Positions 1-6,722 of a stretch of 55,100 nt of DNA are shown here, piece by piece. The stretch is from Pseudomonadota bacterium (GTDB taxonomy: Bacteria > Pseudomonadota > Alphaproteobacteria > Sphingomonadales > Sphingomonadaceae), in contig JAEZHP010000070.1 of assembly GCA_023416515.1 (NCBI GenBank), positions 1 to 55,100 on the forward strand. The letters are read 5' to 3'. The notes under the pieces were generated by a model. The model did not search any database and was not told where the DNA came from. It was given only the letters and a program-made list of their open reading frames with translations. Position 1 is the first letter of the stretch. Each line of letters starts with the position of its first letter. The translations under genes and the position numbers were made by a program.

Positions 1-2
1 GT

Positions 3-14
3 GGGGGGGGGGGG
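3..14. repeat. 12-base G homopolymer
   Basis: An uninterrupted run of 12 G lies just beyond the stop codon of the S9 peptidase gene, at the edge of the window. Such tracts are prone to slippage during replication and sequencing. It is outside any coding frame I support, so length variation would not change a protein here. It could also be an artefact of a contig end. Confidence 0.8.
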
Positions 15-24
15 TGGTTCTTTC

Positions 25-2190
25 TTACCGGCGCTCGCCGGTGCGGCGCGGGGCCTCCTCGTCGTCGACAAGGCGCTTGGTGGCGTAGACATATTCCAGC
101 GCGACGCGGCGGGCACTTTCGCGAAGGTTCGCCGCGGCCGAGTGCCCGCCGTCGATATTCTCGTAATAATAATAAGGCTGGCCGAGCTGGGCGAGGCGCG
201 CTGCAGCGCGGCGGCCGTGGCCCGGATGGACTCGGTCGTCCTTGGTCGAGGTGAGGATGAACGGAGTCGGGTAGGTCCGGCCCGGGGTCAGGTGCTGGTA
301 AGGCGAATAGGCTTCGATCCAGGCGCGCTGCTCTGGAATCCGGGGATCGCCATATTCGCCGATCCAGGACGCTCCGGCGCTCATCGTGTGGTAGCGCAGC
401 ATGTCGAACAGAGGCACCTGGACGATCGCCGCGTTGAACAGCTCCGGACGCTGGGTGATCGCGGTCCCGACGAGGAGACCGCCCTGGCTTCCGCCGACTA
501 CGCCCAGGTGGCGCGGCGAGGTGATGCGGCGGCGAATTAGGTCCTCGGCGACCGCGATATAATCGTCCCAGGTGCGCTGCTTGTTCGCGCCCTGGGCGGT
601 CTGGTGCCATTGGGGGCCGAATTCGCCGCCGCCGCGAAGATTGGCGACAACATAGGCGTTGCCCTGCTCGAGCCACAAAGCGCCCATCGTGCCCGAGTAA
701 GACGGCACCTGGCTGACCTGGAAACCGCCATAGCCGTAGAGGAGAGTCGGGGTTGAGCCGTCCATCCTCATGCCCCGCGGGCGAACGACGAAATAGGGGA
801 TGCGTGTGCCGTCCCGCGACACCGCCTCATGTTGCTCGACGATGTGGTTGGCGGCGTTGAAGCGGGCCGGCGTGGTCTTGATCGTCTCGACCCGGCCGGT
901 GGCGCCGTCATAATACCACAGGCTGTTCGGAGTGAGATAATCGGCGACGCTGAACATCGCCCGGTCGGACTGGTCGTCCGCAGCGGCGATCCCGATCGTG
1001 GAGTTGGCCGGAAGAGCGATCGGGCGCGACGTCCAGCGCCCGTTCTCGAAATTCATCGCGACGGCGCGGCCGCGAACATTGTCGAGAATGGTGACGAGGA
1101 GCGAATCGCTGGTGGTTGAAAGACCGCTCAGAGTCTGGCGCTCGCCGGGCGCCCAAACCAGGCTCGGCCGGGCGGCGTTGGGATCGCGCTTCCACTCGTT
1201 GAGATCGTAGCTGACGATGGCGTCGGCTGGGAAACGGGTGCCGTGGCTTTCCCAGGCCTCGTCGGAGTGGACGAGGAGGCGGCCGTCGACGATCCCCGCA
1301 GGATTGGCCTTGGGCGGAAGATTCAGCTTCACCAGCCGGTCGCCAATCCGGACATGATATTCGCCGTTGAAGAAATCGACTCCGCGGCGGAAACCGACCG
1401 CGTGGACGCGGCCGGCGGCGTCGCGAAGGACGACCGGCCCGGCCTGGACGTCCTGGGCGGTGCCGCGGAAAATTTCCTGCGCCTGGTCGAGGGTCTGCCC
1501 GCGGCGAAGCTGCTTGACCACGAACGGATAGCCCGACGCGGTCATCGTGCCCGGCCCCCATTCGCGCGCGACGAGGATGGTGTCGCGGTCGAGCCAGGTA
1601 ACGCTCTGCTTGCCCACCGGAAGCCGGAACCCGCCGGGGACGAACTGCCTCGTGGTCGTGTCGAACTCACGGATCTCGACCGCGTCGCGGCCGCCGTCGG
1701 AGAGGGTGACGAGGCAGCGAGTCTCCTCGGGCGGCAGGCACTGGCCACCGCGATAGACCCAGTTGGCGTTCTCGGCCGCGCTCAGGGCGTCGATGTCGAG
1801 GATCGTCTCCCATTGCGGGTTGTCGGTGCGGTAGCTGTCGAGAGTCGTGCGCCGCCAGATGCCGCGGACATGGTCCTGGTCCTGCCAGAAATTGTGGAGG
1901 CCGTCGGGACGGAAGGACACGCCGGGGATGCGGTCGCGGGCCTGAAGGATCTGGAGCGCGCGATCGTGCATCTGCTGGTAGCGCGGGTCGGAGGTCAGAG
2001 CGCCAAGCGTGCGCTCATTCTCGGCACGCGCCCAGGCGAGAGCGCGCTCGCCCTCGATTTCGTCGAGATAGGAGAATTCGTAGTCCCCGGCCGCGGCGGG
2101 CGCGGCGGCCTGGTTCGATTGAGCGTTCACCGCCGAAGTCACCGTCAAAGCCGCCACCGCACAGCCCAAGAACGCCTTTCTGCCAACCAT
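25..2190 (-). CDS. Secreted prolyl oligopeptidase family (S9) serine peptidase
   Basis: 721 residues. An N-terminal signal peptide (basic MVGRK, hydrophobic core, likely cut after VNA near residue 23) sends it to the periplasm or outside. The middle (about 30-440) reads as the beta-propeller gate of prolyl oligopeptidases and the C-terminal third is the alpha/beta-hydrolase domain. The catalytic triad is visible: Ser568 in GGSQGG, Asp in the DDRV motif at about 651-652 and His683 in DGGHS. Family members cut short proline-containing peptides; the exact specificity cannot be read here. It lies 64 bases downstream of dnaB on the same strand and ends beside a G-tract. Confidence 0.93.
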   Translation of the reverse strand: MVGRKAFLGCAVAALTVTSAVNAQSNQAAAPAAAGDYEFSYLDEIEGERALAWARAENERTLGALTSDPRYQQMHDRALQILQARDRIPGVSFRPDGLHNFWQDQDHVRGIWRRTTLDSYRTDNPQWETILDIDALSAAENANWVYRGGQCLPPEETRCLVTLSDGGRDAVEIREFDTTTRQFVPGGFRLPVGKQSVTWLDRDTILVAREWGPGTMTASGYPFVVKQLRRGQTLDQAQEIFRGTAQDVQAGPVVLRDAAGRVHAVGFRRGVDFFNGEYHVRIGDRLVKLNLPPKANPAGIVDGRLLVHSDEAWESHGTRFPADAIVSYDLNEWKRDPNAARPSLVWAPGERQTLSGLSTTSDSLLVTILDNVRGRAVAMNFENGRWTSRPIALPANSTIGIAAADDQSDRAMFSVADYLTPNSLWYYDGATGRVETIKTTPARFNAANHIVEQHEAVSRDGTRIPYFVVRPRGMRMDGSTPTLLYGYGGFQVSQVPSYSGTMGALWLEQGNAYVVANLRGGGEFGPQWHQTAQGANKQRTWDDYIAVAEDLIRRRITSPRHLGVVGGSQGGLLVGTAITQRPELFNAAIVQVPLFDMLRYHTMSAGASWIGEYGDPRIPEQRAWIEAYSPYQHLTPGRTYPTPFILTSTKDDRVHPGHGRRAAARLAQLGQPYYYYENIDGGHSAAANLRESARRVALEYVYATKRLVDDEEAPRRTGERR

Positions 2191-2254
2191 GTTGCCCCTC
2201 CGGTTCGTTGTTCGGCCGAAGGGGTAACGGGGCTGTGTGACGGTGGCAATCCGG

Positions 2255-3790
2255 CTAGCCGCGCTGCTCGGGGAGATAGTGGCTGTCGGCGAGGTCGCTG
2301 AACTTGGTGATTCGAGCGTCGAACTTGAGCTTCACCTTGCCGGTCGAGCCGTGGCGCTGCTTGCCGACGATGACCTCGGCCTGGCCGTAGACCTCGGCCA
2401 TGTGCTTCTGCCATTCGTGATAGGTGTCCTGCGACTTGGCATCCTCGGCGCCGTCGCGCGGCTCCTTCATCGCGACATAATATTCCTCGCGATAGACGAA
2501 CATGACGATATCGGCGTCCTGCTCGATCGATCCAGATTCGCGAAGGTCGGAGAGCTGCGGGCGCTTGTCCTCGCGATTCTCGACCTGACGGCTCAGCTGC
2601 GAGAGCGCCATCACGGGAACGTGAAGCTCCTTGGCGAGAGTCTTGAGGCCGCGGCTGATCTCCGAGATTTCCTGGACCCGGTTCTGGTCGCCGCCGCCCT
2701 TGCCGGTGCCGGTGAGGAGCTGGAGATAGTCGACGATGATCATTCCGATTCCGCGCTGGCGCTTGAGGCGGCGGGCGCGCGTCCGGAGCGCTGCGATGGT
2801 GAGGCCGGGCGTGTCGTCGATGTAGAGCGGAAGATCGTGGAGCGCAGCCGAGGCGCGGGCGAGGTTGCGGAAATCCTGCTGGCTGATCTTGCCCATGCGC
2901 AGAGCCTCGGAGCTGATCTCCGACTGCTCGGCGAGTATTCGGGTGGCGAGCTGGTCGGCCGACATTTCGAGGCTGAAGAAGGCGACCGGAGCGCCGGTGC
3001 GCTGCCCCTCTGGAACGCCTTCCGCGATCTCCTCGACGAAGCGGCGCGCGGTGTTGAAGCCGATGTTGGTGGCGAGCGACGTCTTGCCCATGCCCGGGCG
3101 GCCGGCGAGGATGATGAGGTCGGAATTGTGCATTCCGCCGGTCTTGGCATTGAGGGCCTGGATGCCGGTGGTGATGCCGGACAGGCTGCCGCCCGACTTC
3201 AGCGCCTTCTCGGCCATCTTCACGGCCTCAACGGCGGCGCTCGCGAAGCTCTTCACGCCATTCTCGGTGCCGCCCTCTTCGGCGACCCGGTAGAGCGCGG
3301 CTTCGGCTTCCTCGATCTGCTTCCTGGGCTCGACCTCGTCGCTCGTGTCGAGCGCTCGCTCGACCATCGAGCGGCCGACTCCGACAAGGGCGCGAAGCTG
3401 GGCGAGATCGTAGATCTGTTCGGCGAAATCCTTGGCGCCGATGATCGGAGCGGCGCTTCCGGTGAGCTGAGCGAGGTAAGCGGGCCCGCCGAGCTCCTTC
3501 ATCTCCTCGTCGGCCTCGAAGATCGGGCGGAGGGTGACCGGGGTGGCCAGCATGTTCTTGTCGATGAGCCGGCGGATCTGCTCGAAGATCCGGCCGTGAA
3601 GCGGCTCATAGAAATGATCGGCTCGAAGCTTGAGAGCGATATCCTCGATGAGCCGGTTGTCGATCATCAAGGCGCCGAGCAGGGCCGCCTCCGCCTCGAC
3701 GTTGTGGGGCAGTACGGGAGCGCCGCCCTGGGGCGGCTCGACGAGCGTCAGACTGGCAAGCATGCGGTCATGTAAGCCTTGCGAGTCCAT
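2255..3790 (-). CDS. dnaB: Replicative DNA helicase DnaB
   Basis: 511 residues, the usual length. DnaB is the hexameric 5'-3' helicase that unwinds DNA at the replication fork and recruits primase. The N-terminal DnaB domain (about 28-130, PHNVEAEAALLGALM) binds primase. A linker helix follows, then a RecA-like ATPase with Walker A GRPGMGKT (230-237) and Walker B IIVDYLQLL (about 353-361). The ATG at 3790 has a purine-rich GGGGGGA about 9 bases upstream; an internal Met at residue 10 is a less likely start. It is divergent from the UPF0262 gene across 265 bases. Confidence 0.97.
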   Translation of the reverse strand: MDSQGLHDRMLASLTLVEPPQGGAPVLPHNVEAEAALLGALMIDNRLIEDIALKLRADHFYEPLHGRIFEQIRRLIDKNMLATPVTLRPIFEADEEMKELGGPAYLAQLTGSAAPIIGAKDFAEQIYDLAQLRALVGVGRSMVERALDTSDEVEPRKQIEEAEAALYRVAEEGGTENGVKSFASAAVEAVKMAEKALKSGGSLSGITTGIQALNAKTGGMHNSDLIILAGRPGMGKTSLATNIGFNTARRFVEEIAEGVPEGQRTGAPVAFFSLEMSADQLATRILAEQSEISSEALRMGKISQQDFRNLARASAALHDLPLYIDDTPGLTIAALRTRARRLKRQRGIGMIIVDYLQLLTGTGKGGGDQNRVQEISEISRGLKTLAKELHVPVMALSQLSRQVENREDKRPQLSDLRESGSIEQDADIVMFVYREEYYVAMKEPRDGAEDAKSQDTYHEWQKHMAEVYGQAEVIVGKQRHGSTGKVKLKFDARITKFSDLADSHYLPEQRG

Positions 3791-4055
3791 CGGCTCAATC
3801 CCCCCAAGGGCGACGAGCGTGGACCGATTTGTGGATGTTTCATGTGCGAAGCCGAGGGGCGGTCACAAAGAGGTCATGTCAGCGCGCGGCCGTCGCGCCA
3901 CTGCCCTCACTTGGTTTTCCAAGCGATCTGTCATGTCAAAGAGCAGCGGGCATGAGGCGACTCGTTTTGGGAACATTAGCAGAACGCAGTGCTGCAGGAA
4001 AGGCTTCGCGCCGGCAGGGGTGACAAGGCGATGCTGCACCCGCTAATCGCGGTCC
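3791..4055. promoter_or_regulatory. Divergent intergenic region between dnaB and the UPF0262 gene
   Basis: 265 bases with no supported gene. It must hold the dnaB promoter (leftward) and that of the UPF0262 gene (rightward). GTCATGTCA occurs twice, near 3873 and 3931, as a direct repeat about 58 bases apart. I cannot place convincing -35/-10 boxes. Confidence 0.4.
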
Positions 4056-4577
4056 ATGGGCGAGCCCCGCATCATCGCGATCGACCTCGACGAGCGCTCG
4101 ATCCTCCGGCGCAGTCCGGAGATCGAGCAAGAGCGGCGGGTGGCGATGACCGACCTGCTCCAAGCCAACCATTTCGCCGTGGCCGGGCACGACGGCCCGT
4201 TCCGCGTGAAATTGCGAGTCGAGGAAGGCCGGCTCGCCATCGACCTCGCCGATGAGGCGGCCGCGGCGCTCGACACGATCCGCCTCGGCCTCGCCCGCTT
4301 CCGGAGGCCGATCCGGGACTATTTCCACATCTGCGACAGCTATTTCAAAGCGATTCGATCGGGCGATCCCAAGGGCATCGAGACGATCGACATGGCCCGG
4401 CGCGGGATCCACAACGAGGCCGCGGAGCTTCTCAAGGACTGTCTCGGCGAACGCGGAGTCGAGGTTGATTTCGACACTGCCCGGCGGCTCTTCACCCTGA
4501 TCTGCGTGCTGCACATCAAGTCGTCGATGACCGCGGTTGACTCCCACGGCTCCGGCCACGCATCCAGTGCGGGATGA
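4056..4577 (+). CDS. UPF0262 family protein
   Basis: 173 residues of a conserved alphaproteobacterial family of unknown function. The start motif RIIAIDLDERSI and the core FRRPIRDYFHICDSY and MARRGIHNEAAE are family-typical. No signal peptide or membrane segment is seen, so it is probably cytoplasmic. The ATG at 4056 is chosen because the family begins a few residues before the IAIDLD motif; the ribosome-binding site is weak. Its stop overlaps the ATG of the lipoprotein gene (ATGA), so the two are likely cotranscribed. The last dozen residues (SHGSGHASSAG) look like a non-conserved tail. Confidence 0.88.
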   Translation: MGEPRIIAIDLDERSILRRSPEIEQERRVAMTDLLQANHFAVAGHDGPFRVKLRVEEGRLAIDLADEAAAALDTIRLGLARFRRPIRDYFHICDSYFKAIRSGDPKGIETIDMARRGIHNEAAELLKDCLGERGVEVDFDTARRLFTLICVLHIKSSMTAVDSHGSGHASSAG

Positions 4578-4960
4578 GGACGCAGCTTTCCCTCCTCCCT
4601 CTCCTCCTGCTCGCCGCCTGCGCGACGGCGCCCCGCCCCTACGCTCCGGTCGACAATGTCCGCTACTCGGCGATCGGCGCCGAGCCGTTCTGGATGGTGA
4701 CGATCGGCGACGACCGGATCGTCCTTCGGATCGGCCAGGAGGGGCGGCAGGTGAGTGACATCGCCTATCCCCGAACGCTCCCGGTCACGCAGGGCGATCT
4801 CACACGGTGGCAATCCGGCGAGGGCACTCAGGTGATCACCGTCGAGGCGCGGCAATTGCCTGAGCCATGCGAGCAGAGCGGACGACGCTACGAAGACCAT
4901 GTCCGAGTCATGCTCAGCGGCCGAATGCTCGAAGGCTGCGGCGGACGGTTGCTGCGATAA
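4574..4960 (+). CDS. Small lipoprotein, COG3650-like
   Basis: 128 residues with a lipoprotein signal (hydrophobic core ending LLLLAAC, acylated Cys near residue 16). The mature part has the pattern of the COG3650-type family: YSAIGAEPFWMVTIGDDRIVL near the N-terminus and a C-terminal CEQSGRRYEDHVRVML/LEGCGG section with two Cys that could form a disulfide. The function is unknown; the family is predicted to be a cell-envelope lipoprotein. It overlaps the UPF0262 stop by ATGA and is followed directly by the GH25 lysozyme gene. Confidence 0.75.
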   Translation: MRTQLSLLPLLLLAACATAPRPYAPVDNVRYSAIGAEPFWMVTIGDDRIVLRIGQEGRQVSDIAYPRTLPVTQGDLTRWQSGEGTQVITVEARQLPEPCEQSGRRYEDHVRVMLSGRMLEGCGGRLLR

Positions 4961-5649
4961 GGCCGCTGAACCGACGATCCTTCCGGCGGATTGCGATCGC
5001 GCTGGCGCTTCTCGCAGGCGCGGCGCTTATCCTGGCTTTTCTCTCGGGCCGGTGGACGCCGCCACGATCCAGCTATCCAGCACAGGGCATCGACGTCTCC
5101 CACCATCAGGGGGAGATCGACTGGGCGCAGTTGCCAGGCCAAGGCGTCGACTTCGCCTATATCAAGGCGACCGAGGGCGGCGATTTCCGCGATCGGCTGT
5201 TCGCGGCCAACTGGCGCGGCGCGGGCGAGGCCGGGATCCGCCGCGGCGCCTATCACTTCTTCACGCTGTGCCGGGCCGGCTCTGACCAAGCCGCCAATGT
5301 GATCGCCACGGTGCCGCGCGAGACCGGCATGCTGCCGATTGCCGTCGACCTGGAATATATGGGCAATTGCGGCCGGGCGGTGTCGGTGGACCAGCTCCAT
5401 GCGGAATTGGCGGCGTTCATCCGCGCCGTCGAGGCGCATTATGGGCAGCGGGTCGCCCTCTATCTCACCCGCGAGTTCGACGAGGCTTATCAGGTCAGCG
5501 CGCGGGTCCCGCGCCAGCTATGGCTGCGCCGCCTCGTCTTCGAGCCGGCCTGGGCCGAGCGGCCCTGGACGATCTGGCAGGTTTCGAACTTTCGCCGGTT
5601 GCGCGGTATCGAAGGCCGGGTCGACTGGAACGTGTGGCAATCGGAATGA
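4867..5649 (+). CDS. GH25-family lysozyme, membrane-anchored
   Basis: The GH25 muramidase domain hydrolyses peptidoglycan beta-1,4 bonds. Visible marks are GIDVSHHQGEIDW, YIKATEG, the catalytic D-x-E pair in IAVDLEY and the closing WQVSNF. A hydrophobic segment (IAIALALLAGAALILAFL) precedes the domain, so it is an N-terminal anchor or signal acting in the periplasm. The start is uncertain: the first ATG (4867) overlaps the lipoprotein gene by 94 bases and adds a basic, non-conserved leader. Real initiation may be at a rare codon around 4936-4966, close to the upstream TAA. No phage genes are nearby, so a cell-wall remodelling role is more likely than an endolysin. Confidence 0.85.
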   Translation: MRAERTTLRRPCPSHAQRPNARRLRRTVAAIRPLNRRSFRRIAIALALLAGAALILAFLSGRWTPPRSSYPAQGIDVSHHQGEIDWAQLPGQGVDFAYIKATEGGDFRDRLFAANWRGAGEAGIRRGAYHFFTLCRAGSDQAANVIATVPRETGMLPIAVDLEYMGNCGRAVSVDQLHAELAAFIRAVEAHYGQRVALYLTREFDEAYQVSARVPRQLWLRRLVFEPAWAERPWTIWQVSNFRRLRGIEGRVDWNVWQSE

Positions 5650-5659
5650 GGAGCGCAGC

Positions 5660-6004
5660 GTGAGCGAGGATTGCCAGGCAATCACGGTTCAGAACCTTCT
5701 CGGGGACATCCGGCCGGCCGAGAAGGATGAGAGCTTCGGGACGATCCTCGATCGACCGGGGCTCCGAATCGAGCGCATCGTATCCCACGGCCACTCGACG
5801 CCCATAGGCCAGCCTTACCAGCAGACCGAAGACGAGTGGGTGATGGTCGTCGAGGGAGCGGCGCGGCTGTGGCTCGAGGGGACTGGAGAGGTCGAGCTTG
5901 GGCGCGGCGACCACCTATTGATCCCGGCTGGGCTTCGTCACCGGGTTACCTGGACCACGCCAGGCGAACCGACCGTCTGGCTCGCGGTCCATATCGACCG
6001 CTGA
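5660..6004 (+). CDS. Cupin-fold protein
   Basis: 114 residues from a GTG start at 5660, chosen because TGAGGAG lies 6 bases upstream and the lysozyme stop is 10 bases back. A single cupin domain is seen: HGHSTPIGQPYQQTEDEWV (motif 1), then VVEGAARLWLEGTGEVELGRGDHLLIPAGLRHRVTW split over the barrel (motif 2, PAGLRHRV). Motif 1 retains an E and an upstream H that could bind a metal. The substrate is unknown. It is probably last in the UPF0262-lipoprotein-lysozyme-cupin operon, because a terminator-like hairpin follows at once. Confidence 0.8.
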   Translation: MSEDCQAITVQNLLGDIRPAEKDESFGTILDRPGLRIERIVSHGHSTPIGQPYQQTEDEWVMVVEGAARLWLEGTGEVELGRGDHLLIPAGLRHRVTWTTPGEPTVWLAVHIDR

Positions 6005-6007
6005 CCC

Positions 6008-6048
6008 GGCCCGTTTTGGTCTCTGGCCAAAGGGCCGTTCTTCCTTCT
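6008..6048 (+). terminator. Probable intrinsic terminator after the cupin gene
   Basis: The stem pairs GGCCC (6008-6012) with GGGCC (6032-6036) and TTTGG (6015-6019) with CCAAA (6027-6031), with a two-base bulge and a 7-base loop. A pyrimidine-rich GTTCTTCCTTCT follows. It sits four bases after the cupin stop and would end the upstream operon before dcd. Confidence 0.5.
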
Positions 6049-6122
6049 AACCAGAATCGGAAGGAAAGGCAGGGCTTCGACAGGCCCGGCCTGAACCGCT
6101 TTTTTTCAGTTGAGGACGATTG

Positions 6123-6674
6123 ATGATCCTTTCCGACGCATCCATCCGCGAACGCGCCCAGAGCCAGGGCATGATCGAGCCGTTCGTCGAGGCGCAGAGG
6201 CGCGAAGGGTGCATCAGCTACGGCCTGTCCTCCTACGGATATGACGCGCGGGTGGCGGACGAGTTCAAGATCTTTACCAACGTCGACAGCGCCACCGTCG
6301 ACCCCAAGGACTTCGCGGCGAACAGCTTCGTGGACCGCCAGACCGACGTGTGCATCATCCCGCCGAACAGCTTCGCGCTGGCGCGGACCGTGGAGTATTT
6401 CCGGATCCCGCGCGACCTGCTGGTAATCTGCCTTGGGAAGTCGACCTATGCGCGGTGCGGGATCATCGTGAACGTGACCCCGCTCGAGCCGGGCTGGGAA
6501 GGCCATGTCACCCTGGAGTTCAGCAACACAACGCCGCTGCCCGCCAAGGTCTATGCCAACGAAGGCGCCTGCCAGTTCCTGTTCCTGAAGGGCGACCAGC
6601 CGTGCGAGACGAGCTACGCCGACCGCGCCGGCAAATATATGGGCCAGCGCGGGGTCACCCTACCCAAGCTCTAG
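6123..6674 (+). CDS. dcd: dCTP deaminase
   Basis: 183 residues, usual length. It deaminates dCTP to dUTP, feeding dTMP synthesis; the active form is a cytoplasmic trimer. Conserved blocks are the start MILSD, SYGLSSYGYDARVADEF and the active-site stretch NVTPLEPGWEGHVTLEFSN, whose Glu is the family's catalytic residue. The ATG at 6123 is preferred over the TTG at 6120 because the family starts MILSD. It follows a hairpin and a short AT-richer gap, so it has its own promoter. It is convergent with rnr. Confidence 0.96.
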   Translation: MILSDASIRERAQSQGMIEPFVEAQRREGCISYGLSSYGYDARVADEFKIFTNVDSATVDPKDFAANSFVDRQTDVCIIPPNSFALARTVEYFRIPRDLLVICLGKSTYARCGIIVNVTPLEPGWEGHVTLEFSNTTPLPAKVYANEGACQFLFLKGDQPCETSYADRAGKYMGQRGVTLPKL

Positions 6675-6722
6675 TGACCTGCCCTCCGCCGCTTCGCGGC
6701 TGGAGTCGAGCTGGCTGACAAG

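Noticed and set aside
3863..3960. Direct repeats GTCATGTCA upstream of dnaB as a replication origin or DnaA region
   Set aside because: Only two copies, no DnaA boxes of the TTATNCACA type and no AT-rich unwinding element were seen.
4867..5649. GH25 lysozyme as part of a prophage lysis cassette
   Set aside because: No holin, spanin or phage structural genes are near, the protein has a membrane anchor, and the neighbours are ordinary chromosomal genes.
6688..6700. Small hairpin GCCGC-TTC-GCGGC between dcd and rnr as a terminator
   Set aside because: Five-base stem, three-base loop and no T-tract; such stems are frequent by chance at this GC content.
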